Shown here one piece after another: positions 53,401-63,728 of a stretch of 64,000 nucleotides of DNA (the first letter of the stretch is position 1; every line of letters starts with the position of its first letter). This stretch comes from Symbiodinium natans. Its lineage: Eukaryota > Sar > Dinophyceae > Suessiales > Symbiodiniaceae. The stretch covers positions 186,001-250,000 of the forward strand of contig CAJNDS010002766.1 of NCBI GenBank assembly GCA_905221605.1. The letters are read 5' to 3'. Position numbers and translations under genes: made by a program. The notes beneath the pieces were generated by a model. That model searched no databases and was not told the origin of the DNA. It worked only from the letters and a program-made list of their open reading frames with translations.

Positions 53401-55428
53401 TCTTCGTTTCAAGGCTCAGCCCACGAAATTTGGCAATGAGTCGTGCCGCCCTCTCGAATGGCAGAAGACCCGCGCCAGCCATCTGAAATGTTGGACTTCA
53501 AAAAGCTTCCGGAGTCGGTGTGACAGGGCTTAGGCTTCCTGCTTTCTTGTGGATCTTTCATACCCTCAAGAAGCGCCACGAAAATCGGGGAGGACACCGC
53601 AGAGAACCCGTCCCCACTTTCAAGAGGCGGCCACACTTCGGGAGAGGCAGAGCAGGCAAAGCGGGTGCACCCCCACCTCGGCCTCTGCGTCTCCGAAGCC
53701 GGAGTTTGTCAGGTTCAGCTGCCGCAGGCGGCTCCAGGGCAGCGCGCGCACCAGGGCCTGGCGCGAACAAACCAACAAAAAGAAGGGGCCTGAAAAGGGC
53801 TTATTCGTGCTTACAGAAAATGAGGGAGGCTCGGGGCATGCTCTGTAGGGGGCGCGCGCTCTCCTGCCTGGAAGGCCTCGCCGGTCAGCTCGCTCCTGGC
53901 CACTTCCACCACCTCCACCCGCTCGTAGTGCGGCAGCGCCCGGGCCAGCACCTGCACCTGGGCTTCGGGCAGATGCCCCAGATTCAGTGCCGTGGCCTCG
54001 GCCGCCTTCTCCCGAAAGACCTTGGCCTGGAGTTGCAGCACCGGCTCCAGGTCCGACCGGTGCGTGAACTTCAGGGTCCCCCTCTCCGCTTGGGCGCGGA
54101 ACTCCGAGGGCGCCATGGGCGCCTCGCAGTTCCGGCCTTCGCGGAAGGGGATCCTGATGCTCTTCCAGGAGGCTTTCCGCGCCAGTGACCACTGGATCTC
54201 CGCCATGCACCAGCCGCGCTCCCGGTACGGCGTGCTGTTCCGGTGCAGCTGCCGACAGGGCGGGCGGCAGCCCAAGTGGCATCCCGGCCCGCAGCTGCCT
54301 GTCTCGTCCGTGTCGCGCAGATCGGCCAGCGCCACCTCCGCCACGGCGTTCTTGGGGAGGTAGAAGACCTTAGCGGTCCCGGACAGCTCGGGCCCGGGCC
54401 GGTCGTGGAGGCCCGGCGTCAGGTCCTCGATCCTTAGCGACCAGGTATGGTCATGGGCGTACAACAGGTGCATGTGGGCCATGCCCTTCGCGAAGTAGAC
54501 GTCCTGACGGAAGCGCATCTGTAGGCATCGCAGGCCCTCATGTCCCCACGACCCCCCCCCCTCAAGAGAAAGCAACGCAGAAAATGGCACAAAAACGACG
54601 CATGGCTCAACTCTACGCTCAGCCCTGTCCAAGCCCATCCTGCTCTTCAGTTCTTGGGAATTGGTACAGCGACATGTAATCCACAAAGATGGCCGCCTGG
54701 CACGTGTCCGCATTTGGCGCTGCACTTTACTCACATGCATCTAGCCATGATCTGAAAGGCTTCTTAGGGGTGTGGAGGCAGCAGGCAACAAGCTGCTCTC
54801 AGCTGTTCAAAGATCGGCTTTTTGGGAGCCTCAGGGCATCTCAGGGCTCCACTCGCACATGCGAAATGACCTTCCCTACCTTGAAAAAAATGTGTTCCGA
54901 GCAGTGACCAGTTGCGCCTCCCAGTCCTTGGCGAGGTTCTGGGCGGGGGCGATCTTCTGCAGGATCTTCGCGAAGGTGTCCAGTGCTTCTACAAGCACTC
55001 GCAGCCTCACTGCAGCGGAAAGTGACAACAGAAGAGGAACTAGTCTCTTCAAAATCAGACAAAGGGATGGCTACTGCACACAGTTTACAGTTACAGATTG
55101 CGAACCTGAGCCACTGAGCTGGGGCTCCCTGCTGGAACCTGGCCACGTCCGGGATCTCGCGGCTTTCCCACGAGTGAGAGAGTGCCATGACCGAGAAGCG
55201 GTGGGTTAAACCCTCCTGGCCGCCCGGCAGCTTCGCCTCCAGCTCCTCCTGGGCCAGCAGGGCCGGGCGGCCGTCCTTCGTCCGCATGCCCTCGGCTTCC
55301 TGGCGCCGGGGCATGGTGCGGCCCTCGGCCAGGAGCTCCCGGAGGAAGTCGGCGCGGACGAGCCGCACCTTGGCATCCCGGCAGTACGCCAGCAGGCCGT
55401 CCTCGTCCCGCAGGCTGTAGACGGCTGC
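47375..55428 (-). CDS. Gene C (unit 3): HSWE/RGWC-domain LRR protein, multi-exon
   Basis: Third paralogue with the same 290, 88, 57, 636 and 81-nt exons, but the shortest LRR tail: four clean 84-nt LRR exons, one weaker module and the terminal exon. All N-terminal frames are open. Upstream of 55.43 kb the unit diverges: the segment matching 17.7-18.7 kb of unit 1 is missing, so any N-terminal exons located there would be lost. Whether gene C is expressed cannot be judged from sequence. Confidence 0.68.
47937..48020 (-). CDS. Gene C LRR exon, SLSDTGVE type
   Basis: 84-nt exon AVARGLCDNKLLNMLLLHTN then SLSDTGVE; acceptor CTGCAG|GCAGTG, donor GTGGAG|GTCAGG. Confidence 0.72.
48279..48362 (-). 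CDS. Gene C LRR exon, RISDVGAE type
   Basis: 84-nt exon ALAGALPAMPQLSTLTLDQN then RISDVGAE; acceptor GTGCAG|GCCTTG, donor GCAGAG|GCGCGG. The gene B equivalent uses GAG|GTGCGG, so a GT and a GC donor alternate at the same position. Confidence 0.72.
49844..49915 (-). CDS. Gene C LRR module, NAIGDSGAQ type
   Basis: Reads PLPAKELNLANNAIGDSGAQ; donor GCCCAG|GCTGGG. Acceptor uncertain. Confidence 0.5.
50512..50569 (-). CDS. Degenerate LRR half-exon (ALGDALKALPNIED type)
   Basis: Starts GCAGAG|GCC, reads ALGDALKALPNIEDASCQSP; a possible GT donor follows after PGF. Best-preserved of the five copies. Confidence 0.35.
50756..50839 (-). CDS. Gene C LRR exon, GFGDAGTE type
   Basis: 84-nt exon AIAEGLADHKGLRDLSLDNN then GFGDAGTE; donor ACGGAG|GCCTGG (GC-type). 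Confidence 0.72.
50942..51025 (-). CDS. Gene C LRR exon, RIGDSGLQ type
   Basis: 84-nt exon ALGAGLGGHSSLRVLWLHGN then RIGDSGLQ; donor CTCCAG|GCCTTG. Confidence 0.72.
51681..52012. repeat. GTGTTCCACGTGCTGCTC minisatellite with G-rich spacers, unit 3
   Basis: Longest version: four full and two to three partial cores with G-rich spacers. Same intron position as in genes A and B. Confidence 0.75.
53677..53757 (-). CDS. Gene C exon 5: first LRR exon (81 nt)
   Basis: ALVRALPWSRLRQLNLTNSG then FGDAEAE; acceptor CGCCAG|GCCCTG, donor GCCGAG|GTGGGG. Confidence 0.7.
53868..54503 (-). CDS. Gene C exon 4: MHLLYAH/RGWC core (636 nt)
   Basis: MAHMHLLYAHDHTW, Cys-rich GSCGPGCHLGCRPPC, RERGWCMAEIQWS, FTHRSDLEPVLQLQAKVF, ending SELTGEAFQ; donor TTCCAG|GCAGGA. 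RGWC is followed by MAE instead of RAE, a conservative family variant. Confidence 0.75.
54640..54696 (-). CDS. Gene C exon 3: VDYMSLYQ block (57 nt)
   Basis: AAIFVDYMSLYQFPRTEEQ; acceptor GCCAG|GCGGCC, probable GA-type donor CAG|GATGGG. Third-position changes (TCG for TCT at Ser) against gene B fit coding constraint. Confidence 0.65.
54918..55005 (-). CDS. Gene C exon 2 (88 nt)
   Basis: LRVLVEALDTFAKILQKIAP then AQNLAKDWE; acceptor AGTGAG|GCTGCG, GC-type donor GGGAG|GCGCAA. Confidence 0.7.
55139..55428 (-). CDS. Gene C exon: HSWE domain (290 nt)
   Basis: Starts GCGCAG|GCAGCC, reads AAVYSLRDEDGLLAYCRDAK through MALSHSWESREIPDVA; donor GGCCAG|GTTCCA. Confidence 0.7.
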
Positions 55429-55439
55429 CTGCGCAGCCT

Positions 55440-57300
55440 GCGCAGGCGCGGCGAGCTTGCCAAGCTTGGGGTACTCAAAGTCTCAAAGTAGCGAGCGCGT
55501 GACGTGAAGCGATGTTGCGATGATCTCTGGAGACTTGGTTTTTGGGCATCCATTCACGACGTGACTGAGCTACACGCTCAGCATGAACACGAACACTTGC
55601 TGCTAGAAGCACCACAATTTGGTCGGAGCGACTCTCCCAGACAAGTAGACGGCGTACAGTAGCAGCTTGAAGGGGGCGCGTCTGCGAAGAAACCCTCAAG
55701 AGAAGCCGCGTGGCCTCGGCTTTGGACTCCGGCTCCTATGACGCTCTCCAAAGCTGCTCTCTGCAACCCACTTGCAGCGCACACATCCCCGATACTGCGC
55801 CGCAGCCACTATAAACCCAGAACCGCCCTTCGTCCTCCTTGGCGGGCTCGAAGGGCTCTGCGGCTTTCTTGGCGATAAAACGTAGAACCGGGTCCTGCAC
55901 CAAACTGCTCACACAGAGGTCAGGGAAGCCCTGACTATGAACTCTCCAACGTGCCCAGCATCTGCAAACCCTGGCGCACATCGCATGTGTTCCTTGGCCT
56001 GGTGTCCGGAGCCAGAGTCAGGGGGAAATGCAGCCAAAGTTTGCTGCTGTCATTCTGAGGTTGAAGGCTCAAAAAAACATAGCCTTTCAATCTGTGCTTG
56101 CGACCAGAATCCCACCAAACTGTTGGTGTATGTGAGAACAGCCCTCAGAAGGCCGAGGCGAGGCGATGGCTTTGTTTTTGGGGAAAATGCTATTTGCTGG
56201 GCCTGTTGTCGCTTTTTGGAGGCCCATAAACCTATGAAACCTATAAACCCTATCATGTTGCCTAAAATCTTCCCTTCGTATACCCTCAATATTCCCTGCA
56301 AAACCCCATAGTCCCTAAATCCCCTAAATGCACCTAAGAGCCCGAAACCACCGAACCTCAAGCGCCGCAAGTTCGCACTGGACATGCTCCCACTGGCCTG
56401 ACCCCTAGATCTCCAGAAGAAAGCGCCAATGCCAGGACAGCGGCAACCTAGGAACATATTATCGAGAGGGCTCACGGTGGTTAAGGTGGTTGAGGGAGGC
56501 CCTGACGCGTATTCCTGCATTTCCTGTGCACGCATCACTCTTGACAAAACCCAATACTGTAAGTATGTCAGCCTCAAAAACATATGCTATAGACATAACC
56601 TTTAAAAGCCCAAGACAGGCCTAATGGTCACAACCCTAAACCCTAAACCCTCAACCCTAAACTCTAAACCCTGAACCCTAAACCCCAAACCCAGCAAAAT
56701 CACAACTCCCCTTCGCCGGGTTCAGTGTTTGTGAGACTTCGGCCTAAACCCTGAAGCCCTTCAGCCCTGAAACCCTAAAGCAATCCTCAAGCCCGAAACG
56801 CACAGCCCCCAAAAACCCTAAACCCGAGACCTTAAACCCTAAACCCCCAAAAACCCTAAGCACTTGAAGCTGCTCGAACCTTCGAGGGGAGACGAAGCTT
56901 GGCTTTAAGGATTTCAGGGGGCTTCAGGAACCTTGTTTAGGGGCTTCAGGGGCTTCTTGTTAGGTGTCCTGATGATGTCCTTCCACAGGAAACAGCTCTC
57001 AATCGAATCTGCATCCTGACCTGTAGGTTTAGTGAGTGGACATGGGGAACTATATCCCTGTTGGGAGAACAAAAGAACGATGCAGGTGTCAGGGGTGACA
57101 AGGGGACAGGGTGCAATGTGCCCTCATGAAGCCGCTCACGTTCTGATACCTCTTTCTGTGCCAATCCTTAAACCCCAAAAGGCAAAACCCTAAATCCAAC
57201 AAACCCAAACAAAAAACGCAGCTGTTCGAAAACTCCCAAGACAAGTCCCCAAGATCCGAACCCTGAAGTTGCCCAGGTGTGCGCTGCTTGGGCAGCAACC
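55440..57300. other. Diverged region upstream of gene C
   Basis: Only patches match units 1 and 2 (about 55,690-55,870, 55,950-56,060, 56,390-56,450). 56,630-56,870 is rich in CCCTAAA variants. No gene recognised beyond the candidate acidic exon. Confidence 0.4.
55815..55884 (-). CDS. Candidate acidic exon upstream of gene C
   Basis: Reads AKKAAEPFEPAKEDEGRF; the 5' half and the sequence beyond it differ from units 1 and 2. Confidence 0.35.
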
Positions 57301-57369
57301 TCACCCCAAAACACAGCAGGGAAGCATAAAGGGTCTTGTTGGGTATATACATATAGGGTATGGTAAAAG

Positions 57370-57378
<9 letters not shown>

Positions 57379-57410
<32 letters not shown>

Positions 57411-57475
57411 TATATAGATATAGATATAGATATAGATATAGATATAGATATAGATATAGATATAGATATAGATAT
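57379..57475 (+). repeat. (TA)n followed by (TAGATA)n microsatellite
   Basis: About 14 TA units (57,379-57,407) then about ten perfect TAGATA units (57,415-57,475). Confidence 0.95.
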
Positions 57476-57527
57476 CCGCCGACCCCAGCAACAGCGGGGC
57501 GGCGTCAGTGAAGACCCTCTGTTTGTT

Positions 57528-59763
57528 TCCCCCCGCCACACCCCACCGATTAGAAACCCACCCCTCCCCCAACCTCCCCCCAAACCCCCCTGCCCTACCC
57601 CCCGACCCCCCCCCTCCGCCTATACCCTCCCTCGCCGAGGAGGCAATATTGGAAATGCTTCCAGCACACGCCCGCCCTCCCTCCCCCCACGCCCGCCGAC
57701 ACCCACCCCCCCAGCCTCCCCCTTTCGCCCCCCCAACCCCTCACCCCCCCTGCCCTCCTCCACCCAGGCCCCCCCCCTCCCCACGCTCTCCCCTCCCCTC
57801 AGCACCGCCCTCGTCAACCCCCCCCCCCCATGACCCTACCCCACCCCCCCCTGCCTCCACCCCCCCTCCACGCCCCACCGCCTCCCAACCCCCTACACCC
57901 AACCCCTACCACCCCCCCCCTGCCTCCACCCTCCCCCCACCAGCCACGCCCCTCACATCCCCCACAGACCTACCCCTACCCGCTACCCCTCCGGCTCACA
58001 CCGCCCTCCCTGACCCCCCATCCCAAACCCACCCCCCCCCTGCCCTGCCTAAAGGCGCCGATCAGAGGACGCCCGCCCTCCCCGCCCTTCCCGCCCTTCC
58101 CGCCCCCTCCCCCACCCCCGCCTACCCTTCTCACCCCCCCACCCCCCCACCCCCCAACCCCCCACCGATTACAAACCCACCTCCCCTACCACCCCCCGTC
58201 TGCCTCCACCCCCCCCCCACATTCCACCCCCACCTATTAAAAACCCCCTCCCCCAACCCCTACGCACCCGCTACCCCTCCCCCTCAATCCCTCACATACC
58301 GCCCTTCCTTACCCCCCACCCCAAACCCCCCCAGCCACCCCCCTGCCCACACTCTGTTTGTTTCCCCCCCCCCTGCCCTGACCGACAACCTCCTCCACTC
58401 CACCTCTCCGAACACTCTCTGTTTGTCCCCCCCGCCCCCCCTGACCTCCCCCCATCCCTGCCCTGACCGCAACCTCTTCCACTCTCCACTTACCCCCCTC
58501 CGTCCCCCTTACCCCCTAAGAGAAACCCACCCCCCCACCCACCCCCCCCCACCCCCTCCCCCACACCACCCCCTCCCTCCCCCCCCTCCGCCTACACCCT
58601 CCCTCGCCAATGAGGCAATGATTTAGAGGCTCCAGTACACGCCCGCCCTCCCCGCCCTTCCCGCCCTTCCCGCCCCCTCCCCCACCCCCCCCCACCCCCC
58701 CCACACCCCGCCTACCCTTCTCACCCCCCCACCCCCCAACCCCTCCTCGCCCCTCACACCCCACCGATTAGAAACCCACCTCCCCCCAACCCNNNNNNNN
58801 NNNNNNNNNNNNNNNNNNNNNNNNNNNNNNNNNNNNNNNNNNNNNNNNNNNNNNNNNNNNNNNNNNNNNNNNNNNNNNNNNNNNNNNNNNNNACCCCCCC
58901 CTCTCACCCCCCCACCCCCCTTCGCTTCCCCCCCCCCTCACCCACCCTCCCGCACTGCTCCCCTCCCTGTTTGTTCCCCGTGTTTTTTCCCGGGGCCTTC
59001 CCCCATCCCTGCCCTGACCGCAACCTCTTCCACTCCATTCCTCTGTCCGTCCCCCCCACCCCCCCGCCCCGCCCCCCGCCCCACCCACACCCCGCCCTGC
59101 CTCCACCCCCCCACGAGCCACGCCCCTCACATCCCGCACAGGCCTACCCTCTAAACCCCCCACCCCCCCCTGCCCTACCCCACCCGCTGCCGACCCCCCC
59201 CTCCGCCAAGACCTCCCCTCGCGGATGAGGCAATCATTTACAGGGTCCAGTACACGCCCGCCTTTTTCGTTTTTTCCGCCCTTCCCGCCCTTCCCCCCAC
59301 CCCCCTCCCCCACCCCACCCCCCGCCCCCCTACCCACCCCACCCGCCCAACCCCCGCCGCCCCCTCCTCCCCATCCCCATCCTGCAGGCCTTCCCTCTAC
59401 CAGCTCCTCCGCCCCTCATCCCTGCCCGCTCCACCTCTCCTACCCTTTTTCCCCTGCCCCCCCCACGACCCTTCCCCTTCCCAACCATTCCACTCCTCCT
59501 GCCCTGCCCCTCTCCTCTCCCTCCCCACCCGTCCTCCTCCCCCCCGTCCCTGACCTCCCACCCCACACACACCCACCTCCTCAACCCCTCACATGCCACC
59601 TCCCCCCACCCCACCCCCACCCCCACCCCTACCCCAAACCCTCCCCCCCCCTCGCCTCGACCCTACCCTTCCCGCACTGGCCCCGCCACCCCCCCTCCCC
59701 AGCCCCCCTGCCCCTCCTCAATCCCTCACCTACTGCGTTCTCCAAACCCCCCCCCTCCGGGAA
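57528..59763. repeat. Extremely C-rich minisatellite region
   Basis: Plus strand is dominated by C with T and A and very few G. Recurring landmarks: CTCTGTTTGTTTCCCC (near 57,517, 58,347, 58,418, 58,965), CACCGATTAGAAACCCACC (57,544, 58,761) and CCTCCCTCGCC...GAGGCAAT...CCAGTACACGCCCGCC (57,626, 58,598, 59,212). These suggest degenerate higher-order units of several hundred bases. Proline-rich plus frames and glycine-rich minus frames are composition artefacts. Confidence 0.85.
58793..58892. other. Assembly gap (100 N)
   Basis: Exactly 100 N inside the C-rich region, a conventional gap of unknown true size. Confidence 0.98.
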
Positions 59764-60220
59764 GAAGGGGGGGGGGGGAAACGAAGGGATAGGGTTTGGG
59801 CAGCTTGGGCGTTTGCCTCCAAGGGGTCGGCGGCACTGGCGGTAGCCATTAAATCGGGCAGCGCGAGGTCCCCAAAGGACCGAGCAAATGCGGACCTTTT
59901 AGCCCGGGTCGTCCCGGGAATAGCCTTGCTGGCCTCTGGCCTTCTGCGAAGCAGAATTAGGCCGGACGCCAGTGCCGCCGACCCCCGCGTGCCGCCGGTG
60001 AACGGTTTTTTTTTCGTGGTTTTTTGCGTCGCCACGGAGGCCCCCCGAGGGCGCGCATCATCAGCATCAGCGGGTCCAGCCCGGGACCCCCAGCCGCGCA
60101 TCAGGAGCATCAGCGGCTCCCGGGGCGGGACCCCGGGGGCGCATCAGGAGCATGATGCCCCCCAAAGGGCGGGCATAAGCGACGTGTCTAAGCCCGGGGC
60201 TAGGAAAAAGGGAGTTTAGG
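59764..60220. other. GC-rich segment with open frames on both strands
   Basis: A plus frame reads GSAALAVAIKSGSARSPKDR and on to a stop at 60,219. A minus frame reads RSAFARSFGDLALPDLMATA. Neither is recognised. 60,050-60,160 holds three imperfect GCGCATCAGGAGCATCAGCG repeats. Confidence 0.3.
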
Positions 60221-60372
60221 GGCCTTATAACGTGCTTAGAAACGTTAAGGGAGTCTAGGAGCCTCAAACGCTTAGAGATTTGAAGGGAGTTTAGGGGCCT
60301 GAAAATGCTTAGAAACTTAACGCTTAGAGATTTTAAGGGAGTTTAGGGGCCTCAACATGCTTAGAAACTGCT
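60210..60372 (+). repeat. GGGAGTTTAGGGGCCT minisatellite
   Basis: Four imperfect copies of GGGAGTTTAGGGGCCT followed by ATGCTTAGAAAC or ACGCTTAGAGATTT, period about 36-52 bases. Confidence 0.75.
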
Positions 60373-60593
60373 CGCCCCGGGCTTCTGCGTGCGCTGCCCG
60401 CCCATGGGCGCAGCCCCTTAAAATAAATATAGATATTTTAAATATAGAGGGTATGGGATGGGTATTCAGGGTTAGACAGTCAGCGAATCGCCGCAGGGTC
60501 GCCGAGTAGACCTTTCCGGCGTCTGCCCGCGCCACCCTCATCTTCTCGATGGTTGGACCTCCACAGGATGGCTTTTATAGGCCCATCACAGCT

Positions 60594-60672
60594 ATAGGGT
60601 TTATAGGGTTTATAGGGTTTATAGGGTTTATGGGGTTTGTGGGGTTTATGCGATTTATAGGGTTTCAGGAGT
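60594..60672 (+). repeat. GGGTTTATA repeats
   Basis: About nine GGGTTTATA or variant units, a relative of the telomere-like repeats. The IGFIGFIGF translation is an artefact. Confidence 0.8.
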
Positions 60673-60796
60673 TTCGGGTTTGGGGTTGCATCTTTCCCAG
60701 AGCTGAGGCTTCAACGCGCGCACTCCATCTGCGGGATGGGGCGGCCCCACCTCCACCTGCAGGGGGGCAAGCTCAGCAGCTCGTCGCTTCTTAAGG

Positions 60797-60960
60797 CCAC
60801 GGCTGCGTGCACAGGAGCCTCCACCTGTTCCGTGCCGTTCGGCACCGGCAAGCTGACCTGGCCGAGTCCATGGCGCTTTCTCAAGAACAAAAAGCCGCAG
60901 TGGCAGTCATCATGCGCCTGAGGCAGCGCCGCGGAAGAGGGTGGCTCCATCGCATTCCTT
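60797..60960 (+). CDS. Possible plus-strand terminal exon, unrecognised
   Basis: One frame reads VHRSLHLFRAVRHRQADLAE then SMALSQEQKAAVAVIMRLRQ and RRGRGWLHRIP with a TGA stop at 60,958-60,960. The composition looks helical and coding-like, and it is the best plus-strand candidate in the window. A possible AG|G acceptor lies near 60,811. No homologue recognised and no second copy to test conservation. Confidence 0.3.
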
Positions 60961-61736
60961 GAGGACCTCGAGAAGCGGGCGAAGAACAAGTGAGCGCAAC
61001 GAAGATCACGACATTAACGCCATTGAACGATTGCGTGGGACTCTCAGTAAGTAAGGTAGTCCAGCAAACACGAAGCCCGAAGCAGGACTCAAAGTCTCAT
61101 CCCGAAGACGCATGCCCGGGTGCATTGCATCGTACGTGCGAGACCGCACAAGATAAGACTAGGCTGCATTGTATGCTAGAATGCTGGGGGAATATTGGGC
61201 AATACCTGCGTGAAGAACACAGGCTGCGGCCAAATCCAGGCCGTCGGGCTTCCAGCACATCGGCTGGCAGAGCACAAAGCCAAAATGGCTGCAAGCAAAA
61301 TCTAGCGCGAAAGGCGTGTATGGTATACAAATGAAGAAGCAAGGTATTGAGCTGAAAGCTAACAGTAACTAACAGCTACAACGATCCACCACGCGGCAGA
61401 TTCTGAAACTAAGGCATCAGTCTTGGCCCCAACCGTTTCACAAAGTGAAGAGATGCTTTAGCTTTTGCTAATCAAAAACGCAGGACCCACAAGACGCTCA
61501 AGGTTTTGGGTTTAGAGATAAGCTTTTGAGCCTCTGGGCTTTGGGTTTAGAGTTTGTTGCAGAAGGCTTCAGGCATGATGGCCTAAGCGACAGATGGCTC
61601 CTGCTTTTCATCTACGGCAAGCTGTGGGCGAAAGAGCTTCCGAGCAACTGCGCGTTTTTGTTCGGGAGCCTCGCGCAGCCCGGATCCACATCTCCCGGAT
61701 GATGTTCCGGGCCCAAAAAACAGAGCGATCGAGAGC

Positions 61737-61785
61737 GAGCCAGAGGGAGAACCACAGAGACAGAGAGAGAGGGAGAGGGAGAGGG
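61737..61785 (+). repeat. GA-rich microsatellite
   Basis: GAGAGCGAGCCAGAGGGAGA type tract after a diverged copy of the CAACTGCG...CCTCGCGC block also present at 20.47 and 40.88 kb. Confidence 0.65.
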
Positions 61786-63089
61786 GCACATGGAGAGTGG
61801 GCCATTCCATTGCCCCCTGCCCTATTTGATGACGGATCGAAAATCTGGAGCTCAGAGCGGAGAGGTAAACGAGGGCGCGTGCCGGGATGTGCAGCGGAAC
61901 ACCTTGACCTCGAGGACATTGGTCTGGAGATATGGCGAAGTGCGAAGATGCACCCCCGGATTTCTGTAGCAGGCTTAGGTGCGACAATCTGAACAGGCCA
62001 ACTAGTTGCAGTACAAGCAATGCTGTAAAGAAGCATAAGCAAGGCCATAACGAGGATTCCACACTTCTACTTCCCCTGTTTTTGCCCAGATCTACCCCAT
62101 CGACCTCCAGCCCTCGCAATGACCAGGTTTATAGTGGCTTTCGAGCCTAGGAACTGCCTTAGGGGTTTATAGTAGCTTATAGGGGGCCTTGGGGTTTAGC
62201 TTTCATTTTTGTTGTATGACCTCTTCTTGCGCGATGCCGAGAGTCTGCGTGAGGGCCCCGCTGTGGGTGAAGTTCTGCGGCGTTGTCTACACGTGTAGAG
62301 AGTACTCTTATCCCTGAAAGGGGTACATTTATGGAAGGTGTCTAATTCCTTCATTCCCTACTATATAGCCGCGTAACAAGAAACTTACCACACGTGTGCG
62401 AACATGAGCTCCTCTTGTTTGTTTCTCCGGGTGTAAACAAGCCGAGTGCGAAAAAGTACAGGCCCCATAGAAGCTACCAGTTGATCTCGTGAGCAAACTG
62501 CCTCAAACCCAATATATAGACTCAAAGGCTTCATGAGTGTACCTCCCCGGCCTTCGATCTGAAAACCTACACACAACCCGTGAACCCCTAAAACCCCAAG
62601 CCCGGCAAACCCTAAGACCCGAAAGTGCCCTACTTTGAACCTCAGGCTCGTTCTGACACCCTACTTCGAGCTCCACCTTCGACCACCTGGGTGGGCAAGT
62701 GGGGGTGGTCCTTGCGGCTCAGGGCTTTAGAACGGCTTAAGGTGGTGCAGAAGTCGGAGGGGGCCTGAGGCTCTGAATATTAGGGGGGAGGATGTCAGAT
62801 TTTGGGCTGAGAGTTGGTTGCTGAGTCATGGGCATTCATTGAGGCTCCTCGGGGCTTCGGGCGTGGGGGCCAGGAGCCCAGATGCTCCTGCTTCTCATCT
62901 ACGGCCAGGGTGGGGCGAACGAGGCTTCGAGCACAACCCCTATAAACCCTATAAACCCTAAACCCTACGCCCCCGACGCTTTTTTTGGCATTCGGGAGCC
63001 TGGCGTCGGTCCGGATCCGGCTGCGAAGTGGCACCCGCATGAAGGCTCACTCCTCCAGGATTGCGCCCTCGGACCCACGAGATGCGAGG

Positions 63090-63138
63090 GAAAGACAGAG
63101 ACCGAGCGAGAGAAAATCACAGAGAGAGAGAGAGAGAT
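63090..63138 (+). repeat. GA-rich microsatellite near right end
   Basis: Follows AAGGCTCACTCCTCCAGGAT at 63,041, a diverged version of the block at 20.57 and 40.98 kb. Confidence 0.7.
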
Positions 63139-63660
63139 GGTAAACAAAGAAACTAGGCGGAAAAAACAACTGTAAAGAACATAAAGACACGGAAAGAAAA
63201 AGGAAGCGAGTCAATTCCAGGGTTCGCCCCCCCCCCTCCCCCCCCATTGCCTTTGCTAGTGGTGGCAGAAGAGAATCGTCTCATGGTTCGGTGAAGGAGA
63301 GCCACTGAACCCTACGCAGCATCCTAATTATGCACCCTTTGCACCCTACACACCCTGTAAACTCTAAGCAACCCTCTATACGCTATAAAAGCCCTACTAT
63401 ATACGCCATAAAAGCCCTACTGTAAGCCTTATGAGCGTCACGTTCATGGAGTATACAAGTCTTCCATGGGCACAGTACAATCTACGATAGGAGTGAACGC
63501 CAAGACCATTATGCAGCCCAAAAACCCTACAGGCCTTGTGAGCGTCACATTCATGGAGTACACAGGTCTTCCATGGGCACAGTACAAGCTACGCAAAAGG
63601 AGACCTGAATAGAATCAAAAAGAAAACCCCCCAACAAATCTCTCTGCAGCCTCAAGCCTC

Positions 63661-63728
63661 AACCCTAAACCCTAAACCCTAAACCCTAAACCCTAAACCC
63701 TAAACCCTAAACCCTAAACCCTAAACCC
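63661..63728 (+). repeat. Interstitial (CCCTAAA)n array
   Basis: 68 bases, more than nine perfect CCCTAAA units in phase, the most regular telomere-type array in the window. Confidence 0.95.

Larger units (their letters stand above)
61000..63600. other. Right-end region without recognised gene
   Basis: Contains two diverged copies of the 20.4-20.8-kb block (61,560-61,900 and 62,860-63,290) and CCCTATAAA repeats at 62,938-62,970. A direct duplication of AGCGTCACGTTCATGGAGTA to CTTCCATGGGCACAGTACAA appears at 63,430-63,482 and 63,540-63,592. No gene supported. Confidence 0.45.

Noticed and set aside
57508-58626. 372-codon proline-rich plus-strand ORF
   Set aside because: Pure consequence of the C-rich minisatellite. 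Other frames and the other strand are equally open, and there is no domain.
59225-60219. Plus-strand ORFs running from the C-rich region into 60.2 kb
   Set aside because: The first part is low complexity. The second part has an equally open minus frame and no recognisable motif.
60549-60794. ORF translating as IGFIGFIGF
   Set aside because: Product of GGGTTTATA simple repeats.
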